NCBI RefSeq assembly: GCF_024713945.1
Contig: NC_134681.1
Coordinates: 248,001 to 312,000 of the forward strand
DNA length: 64,000 nucleotides
Reading direction: 5' to 3'
Source: Dermatophagoides farinae
Lineage: Eukaryota; Arthropoda; Arachnida; Sarcoptiformes; Pyroglyphidae
Part shown: one piece after another, positions 53,501-64,000 of the stretch
Layout: each line of letters opens with the position of its first letter
Position numbering within the stretch: the stretch's first letter is position 1
Program-made: the position numbers and the translations under genes
The notes under the pieces: model-generated
The model's input: the letters and a program-made list of their open reading frames with translations, nothing else
Database searches by the model: none
Told to the model about the DNA's origin: nothing

Positions 53501-56500
53501 TCTATCTATTATCGAGATTCTCTTGTCATCATCATCATTTTCTTATTCAAATTTTTTTTTTCAACTACTACTACTACCACTGCTACTACTAGTAAAACTG
53601 ATGATGATCATCATTGTTTGATGATGATAATAATAATAATAAAGTTCACACATTCATGTGTCGTTCATTTATATTTAACTTATTTTTTTTGGAATCTAAA
53701 ATATTCATTACATACAATAATAATAATAATTATGTTCGATTGTCAAAGTGGAAAATGTAAGTGAGAAAAAGCTTTTCACTATTTGACAAAATACGAATAT
53801 TTTTGAATTGAATAATAATTTGAATTGCCAGAATCGTACACACACACACACACACACAACAAACTTAGACTTGGTTTTTTTTTTGGTTGAAAAAAAAAAT
53901 TTTTTTTGAGAAAAAAACTTTTCCACACAAAATTCTTATATTAATGAGAAAATTTTTTTTTTTTTTTCGTCCACATTTTTTTTCAGCAATTCCACAATGA
54001 CATCAATGGGAAAAAAAATGTGAACAAGAATTTAGTGATGAAATTTTTTTCAATAGAAAAAAAATTTTCATTATCACCATGATCATAATGTTTGAGGATC
54101 ATCGGCATTCGTTTCGACATCATAAATTGTTATTACTTTTTCGATTCTAATCGAATCTTTGTTCCATTCATGATCAGAATTTTTTATTTGTTTTTTTTCT
54201 CTCACTTTTTCTCACTTTTTTTTTGGTCCATGACAATTCATTTGTTTCCATCACCAATTCTTGAAATGGTGACCATTTTTTTTTTGTTTTGAAAATAATA
54301 CCAAAAGCTAGACATTTAGTGTACACACACACACACAATACACATAAATTTTGAAATCTTTTTTTTTATTAACGATTTTTTTTCTTATTTTGCAATAATA
54401 AAAAGAAATTCGAATCTTTATTTTTTGTTTTTATATTTATAAAAATATAAATATAAATAAAATTTGACTAAAATTGCTGTTTGCAGTAACCAATTTGGGT
54501 CATTGTTTATCTTGATTATTAATAATAACATTGCAATTTGCAATCAACAAACTATTGACCGATAATAATAATATCGATGCTTTTTTTTCACTGGACATTG
54601 AATATTTGAATATTTTGTTACTTTTTTTTTCTTATCAAATTCATTGATTATTTGTGTGTGTGTGTGTAAATACAATTTCATTCATTCATTGAATCAAATT
54701 GTATCGATGTATTGATTCTTGTAATTTATTTTCATCATCAATCGATCTATTTACAAACACTCTCTTGGCGCAGTATTCTTTTTCTAATATCAAATCAAAT
54801 ATATTATATTATATTCATTTAATCTTCAAATCATTCGATTCTCAATTTTCATCATCAAAATAAATATATATTGTGTTGAACATTTTTCGGTTCCATGAAC
54901 ATCGTCATCATCTAACAATATGTGTTGTTCATCATTTGTTTTTCTCTTGTGTTTTTTTTTCTCTATTTTTGAGTGAAAATGAGATTTTTTTTTTTTTGGA
55001 GATGGACAGAATTCCGATGAACACACACACATGTAATATATTGGCTGCAAAAACAATTAATTGTTTCAAGAATCTTCTTCTTTGTTTCTTTGTTTCTTTT
55101 TTTTTTTTTGTTTACTGCATCCGTTTGGCACCATATAGTATAGTATTATATTTATTTCTGGAATTTTGCTTATCGCATTTCATTGAATTGAAGTGAATCG
55201 AAAAAAAAATTTTTTTTTACCGTTACAATTTCAATGACAATCGCTATGTTATTAAGAATTTACTTCATAGAACCTATTCAATAATCGAAATGATGATTCG
55301 TTTTAATTTCTTCTTACCTAACTTCACTTTGTTCACTATGTTGTTGTTGTTGTTGTTGTTGAAACATCCTCAACAGTACAGAAGAAATTTCCAACCCAAT
55401 GGCTCTCTGTCTGCAGACTATTTATTGTTGTCTTTGTTGTTGTTATTCTCTCTTTTGATGCATATGAGTTGATTGTTTCTAACCATAAACAATCAACAAC
55501 AATGATGAAACAAAAACGTTATTGGTTGGTAATTCAAAAACATAAATGGCTAAGGCTACTTGTTTGTGTGTGTGTATGTGTGTGTTGTCGCATTTTAAGA
55601 ATCTGGTTATTGTTTTAGCTGGCTTACATACATCTTATACACCCGTGTGTATATTACATGATAATAATAATTATTTCCTATGGGAAATCTTGTCTTCATG
55701 TTTTTTTTTCTGCTCATTCATTTTCTCTTATGACGCTTTTTTTCAAAGTCCTCGAGCATATTTTAGTATATTTTGGTTACCATGATTTTTGTTTTATGCT
55801 CTTCATGATTTCTTCGGAAAAAAAAACATTAACAATGCACTTTTTTTCTGCTGTGCATTGATAAAAATGGAATCAAAACCATGAAAATAAGATATGAATC
55901 TTATCATCTGATTGTTTTGTCTATTTATTTTCAATGAAAAATTTTAGCTCTAATTTTACTTTGTCAATTTCATTCAGTTCTGTCTATTTTTTTTTATTTT
56001 ATTTATTTCTATATATAATTGAAATTGAAAAAAATTTGCTGAGAAAACAACAACAACAACAGCATAGCAGCAGAAAATCTCAACATTTAATTCCCATTGT
56101 CCCCAAGTTTCAAATCCAAAGTTTGAATCCCTTATGGCTTTATTTTTGTAACATTATTAGTTTCTTGATTTTATTTTACACATTTGACATTTCTTTCTAT
56201 TTATTTATTTTTGGTAACTGAATTTAAGATTTTATATCACGATTTTTCTTTCATTGTCTTTCTATTTACACCCACCCACCCACGCACACACACGCACAAA
56301 TTTTCTCTGAAAAAGTAAAATATTCTTTTTCTCATTCATGAATTTTCATCATATATTCAATTTTATTCTTTTCTAGAATTTCTTACAATTGTTGTTTTCG
56401 TTCTTGTTCTCGTTCTCGTTGTTGTTGTTGTTGTTGTTATTGTTGTTTTCCATGAACGAAAACGATGAATAAATGAATATAAATTTTTTATTCTATTCTG

Positions 56501-57405
56501 TCATTATCATCATCATCATCATTATTATTATTGATTTAAATTGTTGTATATTAAACAAATGATGACGAATAATAATGATAATAATGAAAAGAAAGAAATT
56601 TCTATTTGATTCAATGATGATAATGGTGATGGTAAATTTTTCTTTTCTTTTTGAATTTTTCTAATATTTTTCTTGTGATTTTCAATTATGAAAAGTGTTT
56701 GTGCGTGTTTGTGTGTGTGTATGTTAATTTATTGATTTTTTTTCTCGTCATCATTTATCGCTACACCACCACCACGAAACACACACACACACACAGGAAT
56801 AAATGACATCGATGATGATGATGATGTTGATGACAATAAATGAATTCTACGGTATTGTAATAATAATCGATCCTAGATGTTGTTGTTGTTTTTTTTTTAA
56901 CTATTTTATGTCATCAAAAAACAAAACAAAAAAAAACAACAACCAAACGAGAATATAGAAAAAAAACCAAAATCAATGTTTACTGTCAACATTGTTGTGT
57001 CATAATAGAAAAAAAAAATCATGTTTATAATCATCGATTGTGTGTTTTTCGACTTTTTTGTATATGATCATCATAATGATGATGATGATGATAAGAAAAA
57101 TGTAAATTTTTTTCTCGGTCCATATAATAATAATATATTTTCGCCGGTAATTTTATTTCATTTTTTTTATTCTTTATTATTATTATCGTCATTTTCGGTT
57201 TAATTTATCCAGTTTTTTCCCTCTACTACTGTATTCGAGTGAAAGGGAGGGGTGGGGAATTTTTATTAATGATAATAAAAGCCATATAATAATGGCAACT
57301 GAAAAAAAGGGGAAGAGATAGAAGTCTAGAGGAACAAAAAAAAAACCTAAACCAAAATGATAAAATAAAACACAAGCTATATTACTACTTTGACACAAAG
57401 TTAGG

Positions 57406-57452
57406 ACAAGACAAGACAAGACAAGACAAGATAAGATATGACAAGACAAGAT
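57406..57452. repeat. (ACAAG)n pentanucleotide array
   Basis: Five perfect ACAAG units at 57406-57430, followed by about four diverged ones. Confidence 0.9.
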
Positions 57453-57857
57453 GAGAAAAGAATAAAAATTTGATTTGATATATACCGTATTCATGTACGG
57501 AATGTATGAATGTATTGATCATTTTTATTATTATTATTATTATTTCTTTTCACCTATTGTTAATACTGGCAATCAATTGTATCACGTCAATGTTATATAT
57601 ATATATATATTTGTTTATTTGTCACATGTCAAACTAAACTGTTTTTGTTTGTTCTTGGTCATCATCAATAATCATATGATAACACATTGCCATTCTGGAT
57701 GTTGGTAAAATATTTTTTTTCTTTTTTTTACTTGGAATCCCAATATGATTGCTGATTCATTTGAACGTAATTGAGATTGGATTAGATATTATATACTAAA
57801 GACTAGACTAGACATTAACGATTTCGAAAAAAATTGAAAATGTAAAAAAAAACAAAC

Positions 57858-57968
57858 TGTAGCGTATTCGATGACTACATTTATTCAACTGAATATCAAA
57901 ATGCAACTCATCCCCACTCATCTGCTCGAATCGGGGTTAATCATTAATGACGTTATGACGCCACCACA
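57858..57968 (-). repeat. 3' LTR of the gypsy element
   Basis: 111 bp, identical to 62251-62361. It supplies the polyadenylation end of the element RNA. Confidence 0.95.
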
Positions 57969-57979
57969 TTTCTCCCCCC
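57969..57979 (-). promoter_or_regulatory. Polypurine tract (plus-strand DNA primer)
   Basis: On the element strand, GGGGGGAGAAA lies directly before the 3' LTR, the standard place for the RNase H-resistant primer. The stretch from here to the pol stop (57980-58121) is A-rich and non-coding. Confidence 0.85.
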
Positions 57980-58121
57980 AACCCAAACCGGAGGACGTCA
58001 AATTATATGGAAAAGAAGAAAAAAAAAAAATAATTTTGAACAATCAAAAACAAAACAAAACAAAACAAAAAATTAATAATTTCAAAAAAAAAACAAAAAA
58101 AAAAAAAAAAAAAAAAAATAA

Positions 58122-61100
58122 TTATGAAACCCTTCTAGGGCGGCCACGCCTACGGGGTAACCGAATCGTCACATGTTTCTCCACCACCGCAGGTTTCAAT
58201 CTCTGGATACCAATAACTTCCTGGCCATGTTGAGTTTCAACTTTGAACGCTCTCGTTCCTCGATCAATGACTTTAAACGGCCCGTAGTATGGTCTTTCCA
58301 GAGCTCTTGTATTTTCTTTACGTACCCATACATATTCTGCATTAGCCAAATCAGGTGGAAGATACAAATTATCATCATTTGATGGTCTGGTTGCCATTGA
58401 TCGGATATTTTTCATCTTTTCTTTTAATTTATTTATGAATTCATACTGAGACATTGAATTGATTGAATCATCGTAGTTGTTTACCAGATCAGATGGGACA
58501 CTTATTTGGCATCCATATATCATTTCGGCAGCTGTAGAATCGAAATCTTCTCTATAAACAGTCCGGAGACCTAATAGAATCAGTGGTAAAGCCAATTCCC
58601 AATCATTATTGTTCACAGCCATGATTGATGCTTTCATTGATCGATGAAATCTCTCTATCATACCATTCGCCCTTGGATTGAATGCTACTGTTTGAATGTG
58701 ATCCGTACCAATAAGATTTACGAATTCTTTGAACAATTGACTTTGGAATTGTAATCCACGATCGGTTGTTATTTGATCGGGTACGCCATAACGTGCTATC
58801 CAGTGTGTTAATATACATCGTGCCACCACTGGTGCAGTAATTTCTGGTAACGGTACAGCTTCAGGCCAACGTGAAAATCGATCAATCATTGTTAGAACAT
58901 AACGATTTTGGTTGGAAGAATTCGGTAGAGGTCCTACAATATCAATATTAACCTGTTGGAATCGTAATTTCGGTATTTCAATTTGTTCGGGCGGCACTCG
59001 AGTATGACGTTGGATCTTGCTTGATTGGCAATCGAGACAATTCTTGGCCATCTCGCCTACCTCTTTGTTCATACTAGGCCACCAATATTTACTAGATACC
59101 AACCCTCTAGTTCGTCTAATCGACGGATGACATAACCCATGTACCATTTTGAAAACCATTGGACGACATTCAGGTGGACATACCGGTCTTACTCGTCTAT
59201 CACCAACATGACACCACAATTTTACATCAGAAAATTCCAATGTTTTCAACTGATCGCGATACTCAGTTAAAATTCCATTCATAAACGACGTATTCTTGAT
59301 TTGAGAATCCGCGATAGTTCGTATTGAAAATGGCTCAACGTTTTCAACTTCAATACGTGATAATGTATCGGCTACAACATTTGACGATCCAGCAATATAT
59401 TGAAAATCATTCGTAAATTCTAAGATATACATCATCATACGTTGCTGAATTGATGTTCTTTTCTGATTCGTACGAACTGTCAATGCATTTATCAATGGTT
59501 TATGGTCAGTTAATACGGAAAACGACCGACCTTCTAGGACATAATCGAAATGGATAATTGATTTATACACAGCGAGCAATTCTTTATCGAATGTGCTGTA
59601 ATTCCGTTGAGCGTCATTAAGTTTCTTTGAAAAGAATCCGATTGGTTGTTTGGATCCATTACGTAAAACTTGTTCAACTACACCGCCAATAGCTACATCA
59701 CTTGCATCTGTTACTAATTGTAACTTGGCATTTGGATCGATACAAGCTAATTTTATCTTCTGCTTGAGAACTTCTTTAATTTCGGTGAAGTCTCGTTCTG
59801 CATTTGCATTCCACGTAAGATCATTTGAATCACAATTCTTTTCAAGATCATGTAATGATGCCATTAATCTTGCTGCGCCTGGTATGAATCTACGATAAAA
59901 ATTTACCATACCTAGGAATCGTTTCAATGATTTTTTAGACATCGGCTTCGGAAATGAATCAATTACCGTTAACTTTTCTTCAAGCATACCAATACCATCG
60001 GGGGAAATTTCGTGTCCGAGATATTTTAATTTCTCTTTGATGAATACACATTTATTTTGATTGATTGTAATTCCATTGTCGTTCAATTTCTTCAAAACCT
60101 CATCGAGATCAGTAATAGCTTTCTCTATATTTTCCGAAGCTATAAGAATATCATCCAAATACACGAACACGTTTTCAAATTCACGAAAAATTGAATCAAC
60201 AAATCGTTGATACGTGGCTGGCGCATTAATTAACCCGAAGGGCATACGTGTATATTCAAACAACCCCCACGGTGTCGTCATCGCCGTCTTTTTACAATCA
60301 TCTTCCGCTAACGGAATCTGCCAATATGCTGTTTTCAAATCAATTGACGTGAATACTTTCTTCCCATTCAAATTGGCAGAAAAATCATGTATATGATGGA
60401 TCGGATAACGATCAGGAACCGTTTTAGCGTTCAACGCTCTATAATCACCACAAATTCTCGTTGTTCCATCCTTTTTCGGTTGTATTACCATTCTACTTGC
60501 ATAATTGGACGAAGATGGTCTAAGGACACCCATCTTAACCATTTGCATAATCTGCTCTTTAGCGGCAGTAGCTCTAGCTATTGAAACACGTGCTGGTCGT
60601 GCGAAAATCGGTTGATTATCCTTTAGGACAATATGATGTTCAACATTATGCTTAACATCTAACGATAAATTCGGTTTACACACATCGGGATACTTTTTCA
60701 ACAATGATTTTATTCGATTATCTAAATTGTTATTTGAAACCAACGCAATATGATAAATAGCTGTTGTACGTTTTTGACCTTCAACTTCCAATTTTGTAAC
60801 ATTATCAATCAATTTGTTTCGCCTTATATCCGGAATAAGATCATATTTTGACAGAAAATCAGCACCAATAATCGGATAATCTGTATCAGCTACAACAAAA
60901 TTAAATGAAAATGACCGTCGTAACTTTAAATCGGGTTCGTAAAACGTTTCTCCATAACTGTTAATTTTGGTACCATTCGCCGCCACAAGTTCATAATTGA
61001 TTGGTTTTGAAATAATGAAATTTGATGATTTAGGCCAAATTGATATCACCGAACCAGTATCTATTAGAATCCAACGTTTAGATTTATGATCAAATACAAA

Positions 61101-61148
61101 TAATCGAAAAACAGGCCCACCTATAGATGAAACAGGACTTGGTTCCAT
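58122..61148 (-). CDS. pol: Gypsy Pol polyprotein (protease, RT, RNase H, integrase)
   Basis: 1008 codons from the ATG at 61148, although the frame is open further upstream and is probably entered by frameshifting from gag. Residues 30-33 are the protease active site DTGS. Reverse transcriptase covers about 170-370, with KKDGTTRICGDYRALN and the YLDD box at 330-333. RNase H shows TDAS (D481), E523, TDHKPL (D548) and D594. Integrase has its zinc finger H670, H674, C704, C707, and the catalytic triad D736, D796, E832 with the expected 35-residue gap between the last two. The tail holds the GPF/Y-type RPYYGPF module. All catalytic residues are present and no internal stop was seen. Chromodomain and envelope are absent. 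Confidence 0.95.
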   Translation of the reverse strand: MEPSPVSSIGGPVFRLFVFDHKSKRWILIDTGSVISIWPKSSNFIISKPINYELVAANGTKINSYGETFYEPDLKLRRSFSFNFVVADTDYPIIGADFLSKYDLIPDIRRNKLIDNVTKLEVEGQKRTTAIYHIALVSNNNLDNRIKSLLKKYPDVCKPNLSLDVKHNVEHHIVLKDNQPIFARPARVSIARATAAKEQIMQMVKMGVLRPSSSNYASRMVIQPKKDGTTRICGDYRALNAKTVPDRYPIHHIHDFSANLNGKKVFTSIDLKTAYWQIPLAEDDCKKTAMTTPWGLFEYTRMPFGLINAPATYQRFVDSIFREFENVFVYLDDILIASENIEKAITDLDEVLKKLNDNGITINQNKCVFIKEKLKYLGHEISPDGIGMLEEKLTVIDSFPKPMSKKSLKRFLGMVNFYRRFIPGAARLMASLHDLEKNCDSNDLTWNANAERDFTEIKEVLKQKIKLACIDPNAKLQLVTDASDVAIGGVVEQVLRNGSKQPIGFFSKKLNDAQRNYSTFDKELLAVYKSIIHFDYVLEGRSFSVLTDHKPLINALTVRTNQKRTSIQQRMMMYILEFTNDFQYIAGSSNVVADTLSRIEVENVEPFSIRTIADSQIKNTSFMNGILTEYRDQLKTLEFSDVKLWCHVGDRRVRPVCPPECRPMVFKMVHGLCHPSIRRTRGLVSSKYWWPSMNKEVGEMAKNCLDCQSSKIQRHTRVPPEQIEIPKLRFQQVNIDIVGPLPNSSNQNRYVLTMIDRFSRWPEAVPLPEITAPVVARCILTHWIARYGVPDQITTDRGLQFQSQLFKEFVNLIGTDHIQTVAFNPRANGMIERFHRSMKASIMAVNNNDWELALPLILLGLRTVYREDFDSTAAEMIYGCQISVPSDLVNNYDDSINSMSQYEFINKLKEKMKNIRSMATRPSNDDNLYLPPDLANAEYVWVRKENTRALERPYYGPFKVIDRGTRAFKVETQHGQEVIGIQRLKPAVVEKHVTIRLPRRRGRPRRVS

Positions 61149-61153
61149 CTGTT

Positions 61154-62140
61154 CTAGTTTAAATCGTTTGATGACGATGGTACCTGTGTTGATGATGATT
61201 GTTGTGCAATTGCACTTGTTCGTTTGAATTTTCTGAATTTACATCGTTGCGGATCATCACATCTATCTGCCTTATCGTAATATCGAAAATGTGAATAACA
61301 ATATCTGCCACCTGGGTTGTACTTCGGTCGGCGATAACGGGATTTATTTGAATCCGACGAACGAGATGATGATGATTTTCTCGGTCGATTCATTGAATTT
61401 ACTTGTTTTTTATCATTATGACGTGTCATTAGTTCATCTGCAGATTCCACAATACGACGTATACGTTCATCAGTTAAATCCTCGTAATTAATGTTTTGAA
61501 AAATTGTGGGAGCAATGTTATCCGGTAGTAATTTCGACCAAAGAGACATAACCACTCGTTTATCCAAAATACCCTCGGCCCAATTAACCATTTGTCTGTA
61601 TGCTGCCGAAGGTCGTTGACCAAAATCTAACGACGTCTTAGCCAGAATCTTGTTCATTCTTTCTCCTTCAGTTGGCTTATACGCGGATATCAATGCCGAT
61701 TTCAATGCTTGCAAATGTCCAGGAACGTATGGCATAGCATGTACATATTGTACGCTAGCTAATTGATCTTTATTCAAAGCCCGAATGATATTGAAATATT
61801 TCTGCTTCTCATCAGTAATACTCTGAGCGCCAAAAGCCGCTTCACAAGATAAAAACCATCCATCAGGATCATCAACCCACAATGGTTGTAATTGTACGTT
61901 TGAATTTGTTGATTTTGACTGTCGTAAAACATTAGCCATTTCAGTCAAAGCTGATCGTAACTCGTCCGATGATGATGATGTGACACTTTGTTCTTTGCTT
62001 TTATTGACTTCTCTTCGCAATTTAAGGACTTCGCGATTCAAATTATCGATTACTTTCATCATTTCATTCATATTTGATATATCACCAATCGAATCTGGAT
62101 CAGTCTTTGTTATAACGTTTTTCGAACTGCCGCTTGACAT
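61154..62140 (-). CDS. gag: Gypsy Gag polyprotein
   Basis: Structural protein that packages element RNA. The chosen start is the ATG at 62140 (MSSGSSKNVITKTDPDS). The frame is open upstream to 62314, but that part runs back through the primer-binding site into the LTR, so it is probably untranslated. The product is 328 residues. Residues about 20-52 are likely a coiled coil (MMKVIDNLNREVLKLRREV). A capsid-like central part follows (LQPLWVDDPDGWFLSCEAAF). A basic Ser/Arg-rich segment comes next, then a Cys/His pattern CYSHFRYYDKADRCDDPQRC in place of the usual CCHC knuckle. The stop UAG at 61156-61154 immediately follows a slippery heptamer. Confidence 0.9.
   Translation of the reverse strand: MSSGSSKNVITKTDPDSIGDISNMNEMMKVIDNLNREVLKLRREVNKSKEQSVTSSSSDELRSALTEMANVLRQSKSTNSNVQLQPLWVDDPDGWFLSCEAAFGAQSITDEKQKYFNIIRALNKDQLASVQYVHAMPYVPGHLQALKSALISAYKPTEGERMNKILAKTSLDFGQRPSAAYRQMVNWAEGILDKRVVMSLWSKLLPDNIAPTIFQNINYEDLTDERIRRIVESADELMTRHNDKKQVNSMNRPRKSSSSRSSDSNKSRYRRPKYNPGGRYCYSHFRYYDKADRCDDPQRCKFRKFKRTSAIAQQSSSTQVPSSSNDLN
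61157..61163 (-). promoter_or_regulatory. Programmed -1 ribosomal frameshift site (T TTA AAC)
   Basis: In the gag frame the last two sense codons are TTA AAC preceded by T, forming the canonical X XXY YYZ heptamer T TTA AAC, and the UAG stop follows directly. A -1 slip continues CTA GAA CAG ATG GAA, which is the pol frame. That frame is open for about 30 codons before the pol ATG, so a fusion is possible. No clear downstream stem or pseudoknot was identified by eye. Confidence 0.8.
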
Positions 62141-62231
62141 CTTTATACTTTTATTTCGATAGTTGAACTTTTTAAATATGATAATCACAAATTTAATTTT
62201 CATCCGAACGTTTAAAAAGAAAAAAAAATCA

Positions 62232-62247
62232 ACGTCGGTGGTCACCA
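62232..62247 (-). promoter_or_regulatory. Primer-binding site
   Basis: On the element strand, TGGTGACCACCGACG begins three bases after the 5' LTR. It starts with TGG, complementary to a tRNA CCA end. The tRNA identity was not determined. Confidence 0.75.
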
Positions 62248-62250
62248 ATA

Positions 62251-62361
62251 TGTAGCGTATTCGATGACTACATTTATTCAACTGAATATCAAAATGCAAC
62301 TCATCCCCACTCATCTGCTCGAATCGGGGTTAATCATTAATGACGTTATGACGCCACCACA
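62251..62361 (-). repeat. 5' LTR of the gypsy element
   Basis: 111 bp, identical to the other LTR. It should contain the element promoter, though no TATA box is obvious. Confidence 0.95.
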
Positions 62362-62365
62362 AAAC

Positions 62366-63872
62366 ATTTTTATCATCATCATCATCGTCATCATCATCCA
62401 TTAGAACTATGGCCATCCAGAACATTCAATGTCAATATTGTGTAATATAACTTGATTCTTTTCAGTTGAATGGTTAGTGGTTGGTATGAAGATGAAACTT
62501 TTTAATTTTCGATTAGTGCTTCCGTTGAAAAAGATCACACACACACACGAAGCATTTACTGAGTAAACAAACAAACAAACAAATTCGATTTTTTTTTCAT
62601 TCAATAATTTTGACAATAAATCATTCATCAATCATTTTGGCCACAGATTAGAATAACTGGTCAAATTAAATTCTATTGAAATTTGATTGCACTGTTTCTT
62701 AAATGAATGGAAAAGTGAAATTAAAATTTGTTCAAATAGTCAAATATAAATTGCATCATTTTTTTTCTTCCATTCATTCATTCATTCATTCATCATTTTT
62801 AATCGACGATAACGATGGAATTGTATTTCAAATGATGATGAAGCGTAGACAATTTTTTTCTATAGTTTACACATATTTTCAATTTAAAATTTGAAATGAA
62901 TCTGCTGAATGAATACTATAATTGAATTAATTTGGTTCCATTTTAAAATTATTCAAACAACAAAATTATACATTTTTCGTTTTGGTTATATGTTTGGTTT
63001 TCAGTTTTCGTTTTCTATTTTTTTTTTTTTCGTTCATTCATTCATTCATTCATTCATTTATCAAGATTCAAATATATTGCTTTTCATTCAACAATAACGA
63101 CAACAACAACAACAACAGCAAAAAAAAAAACAAATTTAATTTTCCATTTTCTTATTTAGGCCACATTTTCAATTCATCATATATTCACTAATTCATTGCG
63201 TTTTGCTTTTTTTGTGATTGTGATTTGTAATTTTTTTTTCTCTTTACAAGAAACAAAACAAAACAAAAAAAAAATCATATTTCAAATGCAAAAAAAAAAT
63301 CAAGGCCGTAATGGCAACCAAAATGCCAAAAAAAAAACTGAAAACAGAAAAAATTGATGCTATGATTATAATGGAAAAAGAATGGATGATGATGGTTGGC
63401 CTGAAAGAAGCGCACATATATGAAATGAAAAATTTTGATTATCTCAATTTATTTGCCATTCTTTCCGATCCATCTCATCACCATCAGATTCTGTGTCTGT
63501 ATGTGTGTGTGTATAGCGGTTTTTTTTCTTGGTATCCCTGCAGCGATGGCAGTTTTTATTTATTGGTCTTAAACCCAAAAATATATAGTTTTTGAAACTT
63601 CATTTGTCCTAAACATTCAATCATAGAATGGAAAAAAATCTACAGAAAAAAGTTAATGTTTTTTTTCTTTTTATTTTTATTTTCATTTTTTTTTTTGAAT
63701 CCCAAGAAAAGGAGGTTGACATTTTTGTTGTTGTTTGCCGAGAAACAAACAAGTAAATACATACACAGAGAGAGTGAGTAAAAGAAAAAAAAATTGAAAT
63801 ATTTAAGAAACAAGACAACAAAAAATAAAATATCATGGCCATGTTGTTGTTGTTGTTGTTGTTTGTTGTTGC

Positions 63873-63914
<42 letters not shown>

Positions 63915-64000
63915 GTTGTTGTTGTTGTTGTTGTTGTTGGCTATAATAACTATTAATCACAATTTATGATTAAACTTTTGGTCATAGTAGCTGTAGCTGT
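62366..64000. other. Tomosyn intron 1, second part
   Basis: AT-rich DNA right of the retrotransposon, with ATTC repeats near 62771-62790 and 63034-63057. A plus-strand frame at 63311-63595 starts with a Lys-rich peptide but shows no domain or splice support. No tomosyn WD40 exon was recognised before the window ends. Confidence 0.5.
63843..63939. repeat. Long (TTG)n microsatellite
   Basis: About 97 bp of TTG units with a few interruptions (TTTG, CTG, TG). It reads as poly-Gln/Asn on the minus strand; those frames are dismissed. Confidence 0.95.

Larger units (their letters stand above)
45738..57857. other. Tomosyn intron 1, first part
   Basis: No further tomosyn exon was seen. The stretch is T-rich, with many microsatellites, including (GA)n at 48939-48979 and a 101-bp (TG)n at 50453-50553. 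A short plus-strand frame at 46531-46642 (MTEYPNNQPKYQLNDDICEF...) has mixed codons but no splice support. Confidence 0.5.
57858..62361 (-). mobile_element. Complete Ty3/gypsy LTR retrotransposon (Mag-like), antisense in tomosyn intron
   Basis: The element is 4504 bp. It has 111-bp LTRs at 57858-57968 and 62251-62361, identical as read here, beginning TG and ending CA on its own strand. The flanking AAAC at 57854-57857 and 62362-62365 is a 4-bp target duplication. A primer-binding site and a polypurine tract sit in the right places. gag (328 codons) and pol (1008 codons) are open throughout. The domain order is protease, reverse transcriptase, RNase H, integrase, which defines Ty3/gypsy. There is no envelope gene. 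Very short LTRs and compact size recall the Mag lineage; that is an inference. Identical LTRs indicate recent insertion, and the element may be competent to move. Confidence 0.95.

Noticed and set aside
58173-60584. Plus-strand frames inside the gypsy element
   Set aside because: Shadows of the minus-strand pol gene.
62141-62314. N-terminal extension of gag
   Set aside because: The extra frame crosses the primer-binding site and LTR and is repeat-like; the ATG at 62140 gives a normal start.
63311-63595. Lys-rich plus-strand frame
   Set aside because: Starts in an A-rich tract and crosses a TG microsatellite; no motif.
63640-63960. Minus-strand frame with poly-Gln and poly-Asn
   Set aside because: It is the TTG microsatellite read in reverse, followed by T-rich sequence; no domain.
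1-64000. tRNA, rRNA or CRISPR-like arrays
   Set aside because: No tRNA B-box-like sequence in a plausible cloverleaf, no rRNA sequence, and the regular repeats are simple microsatellites without spacers.

Overview
The window is AT-rich eukaryotic DNA, read by eye without any search. It carries animal-type genes with short GT-AG introns in a sea of microsatellites: (TG)n, (GA)n, and GAT/TTG trinucleotides. The genes are arthropod-like: a dissatisfaction-type NR2E receptor, Graf, Ext2, Timm23 and tomosyn. A small-genome arthropod fits best, and an astigmatid (dust-mite-like) mite is my leading but unproven inference from compositional style.

Layout. 1-1120: 5' end of a Graf-type BAR-PH-RhoGAP gene on the minus strand, running off the left edge. 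1121-7194: repeat-rich DNA without a supportable gene. 7195-11279: a composite element about 4.1 kb long, bounded by inverted repeats. Each arm carries a separate 5'-truncated LINE inserted at an (AC)n tract. The interior holds a broken intron-bearing gene, a 109-bp hAT-like MITE, a Ty3/gypsy LTR, an unrelated Q/Y/N-rich ORF and the 3' end of a gypsy pol. 11280-16693: non-coding upstream DNA. 16694-20365: a six-exon dissatisfaction (NR2E2) gene, followed tail to tail by ext2/sotv (20618-23208, minus). ext2 is divergent from timm23 (23841-24655, plus), with 632 bp between the start codons.

24656-45584 is mainly low-complexity DNA. It contains a candidate 61-residue membrane protein gene (27629-29134), a second hAT-like MITE (35883-36014) and a few weak ORFs. 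45585-45737 is the first coding exon of tomosyn (STXBP5 family). No later exon was found, so its first intron probably fills the rest of the window (>18 kb). Inside that intron, antisense, sits a structurally complete 4504-bp Ty3/gypsy retrotransposon (57858-62361). It has identical 111-bp LTRs, a 4-bp target duplication, an intact gag, an intact pol, and a canonical T TTA AAC slippery heptamer directly before the gag stop.

Functionally the host genes are unrelated neighbours: Rho signalling and membrane curvature (Graf), neural transcription (dsf), heparan sulfate synthesis (ext2), mitochondrial import (timm23) and SNARE regulation (tomosyn). The most unusual parts are the nested inverted-repeat element with its paired LINE insertions and captured gene relic, and the apparently young gypsy element, a relative of which left pieces inside that composite.
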